A stretch of DNA of 6,059 nucleotides. Source: Myxococcales bacterium (GTDB taxonomy: Bacteria; Myxococcota; Polyangia; HGW-17; SLPX01). The DNA lies in contig SLPX01000098.1 in the NCBI GenBank assembly GCA_007131745.1, positions 1 to 6,059 on the forward strand. The letters run 5' to 3'. The notes below the pieces were generated by a model. The model made no database searches. It was not told the origin of the DNA and saw nothing but the letters and a program-made list of their open reading frames with translations. The translations under genes were made by a program, and so were the position numbers. The number at the start of each line of letters is the position of its first letter. Within the stretch, counting starts at the first letter, position 1. This document shows positions 5,730 to 6,059 of the stretch, piece by piece.

Positions 5730-5736
5730 TATTCTT

Positions 5737-6059
5737 ATGAAAAGGTGCATTGAGTTTTCGTTGGTGGTTTGCTTGTTCTTTTTTATAGCTGCTTGTGAAG
5801 ACAGTTCCGATAAGCCGGATCCTGATTTTGAGGACTGCGAAGAATGTTTGGAAGCGAATTGCTCTGCACAGGTTCATGCGTGTGAAAACGATCCACACTG
5901 TGACGACATATTGGAATGCGTGGGTGATTGTGTTGACGGCGGTGGCGATCAGGAAACCTGCATAAACCAATGTGTAGCGGCCAATCCTGCAGGCGAGGCG
6001 CTTTTCAATGCGCTGGCTGATTGTGTTTATGAGAATTGTGAAGATCTCTGCATTGAGGA
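5737..6059 (+). CDS. Cysteine-rich lipoprotein, 3' end outside window
   Basis: 107 codons are visible with no stop before the right edge. Residues 1-19 are a lipoprotein signal peptide: K2-R3, a hydrophobic core rich in Leu, Val and Phe, then I-A-A-C with the lipid-attachment cysteine at C20. Residues 21-33 are a short acidic, Pro-containing tether. Twelve cysteines then follow at 34, 37, 42, 49, 55, 61, 65, 75, 79, 96, 101 and 105, in an acidic background. Stretches such as CENDPHCDDILECVGDC and AANPAGEALFNALADCVYENC resemble a paralogous family of small cysteine-rich lipoproteins of unknown function that I associate with myxobacteria and relatives. The protein is probably anchored in the outer or inner membrane and stabilised by disulfides formed in the periplasm. 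Acidic E21-D22 follow the lipidated Cys, but sorting cannot be judged. The start is supported by GGGGAG seven bases upstream. The gene may be incomplete only because the window ends. Confidence 0.88.
   Translation, partial: MKRCIEFSLVVCLFFFIAACEDSSDKPDPDFEDCEECLEANCSAQVHACENDPHCDDILECVGDCVDGGGDQETCINQCVAANPAGEALFNALADCVYENCEDLCIE

Larger units (their letters stand above)
5316..5736. other. 421-base region without a convincing gene
   Basis: The first 225 bases are A/T-rich compared with the genes around them. They hold the weak hairpin, the ATTACAGT inverted repeat and the 5415-5442 promoter. The rest is occupied by the palindromic mobile-element-like sequence and by the ribosome binding site of the lipoprotein gene. 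Frames open through the element on both strands are best explained by its G/C-rich palindromic content. No tRNA or rRNA is seen. Confidence 0.7.
5510..5740 (+). other. Short ORF upstream of the lipoprotein gene, interrupted by the inserted element
   Basis: ATG at 5510 opens a 76-codon frame whose TGA (5738-5740) overlaps the lipoprotein ATG as ATGA. Codons 13-66 are the element plus one copy of its TTA flank, and read as Arg/Gly-rich sequence unlike a normal protein. Removing them leaves 22 codons that begin MKTPMSIAALIL and end AGLTGRGVFL, a short peptide with a hydrophobic start. No good ribosome binding site precedes 5510. It could be a remnant leader peptide coupled to the lipoprotein gene, or chance. 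It is not presented as a genuine 76-residue protein. Confidence 0.2.

Noticed and set aside
5510..5740. A genuine 76-residue protein
   Set aside because: More than two thirds of the frame is the palindromic element, the translation is low-complexity and no ribosome binding site is seen. Only the short pre-insertion ORF is worth considering.

Overview
The window looks like chromosomal DNA from a Gram-negative bacterium, most likely of the deltaproteobacterial or myxobacterial grade. Three observations support this. The Tex protein is close to the proteobacterial consensus. A lipoprotein with closely spaced cysteines belongs to a type I associate with myxobacteria and their relatives. A small ferredoxin-thioredoxin-reductase-like protein is paired with a glutaredoxin, an arrangement at home in anaerobic or deltaproteobacterial lineages. 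The phylum is inference; no rRNA or other decisive marker is present.

Layout. Bases 1-1178 hold the 3' part of a gene, already open at the left edge, for a probably exported protein ending in three tandem somatomedin-B-like (SMB) cysteine domains. A 173-base gap with a sigma70-type promoter leads to a full-length tex gene (1352-3808, +). Convergent to it, and only 18 bases away, is a two-gene minus-strand unit. It runs from a glutaredoxin (4410-4159) into a ferredoxin-thioredoxin reductase catalytic-subunit-like protein (4162-3827), with an ATGA stop/start overlap. Divergent from the glutaredoxin, across 170 bases with promoters in both directions, is an OmpR/PhoB-type response regulator (4581-5315, +) starting at TTG behind a strong Shine-Dalgarno. 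No histidine kinase is present.

Bases 5316-5736 contain no convincing gene. They hold a weak terminator hairpin, an 8-bp inverted repeat overlapping a promoter -35 box, and a MITE-like palindromic element of about 160 bp. The element has perfect 19-bp terminal inverted repeats and is flanked by TTA on both sides. The window ends inside a gene (5737 onward) for a lipoprotein with 12 cysteines after the lipid-attachment cysteine.

How the parts relate. The glutaredoxin/FTR-like pair is a plausible ferredoxin-driven dithiol reduction module in the cytoplasm. Tex is a general RNA-binding transcription/RNA-metabolism factor, and the regulator is a two-component output with an unknown partner. The two edge genes encode disulfide-rich extracytoplasmic proteins. 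The shared cysteine theme may be chance, because different compartments are involved. The most notable items are the triple SMB module in a bacterial protein, the coupled redox pair with a changed FTR signature, and the in-register MITE insertion ahead of the lipoprotein gene. I see no clear evidence of a wholly new multi-gene system.
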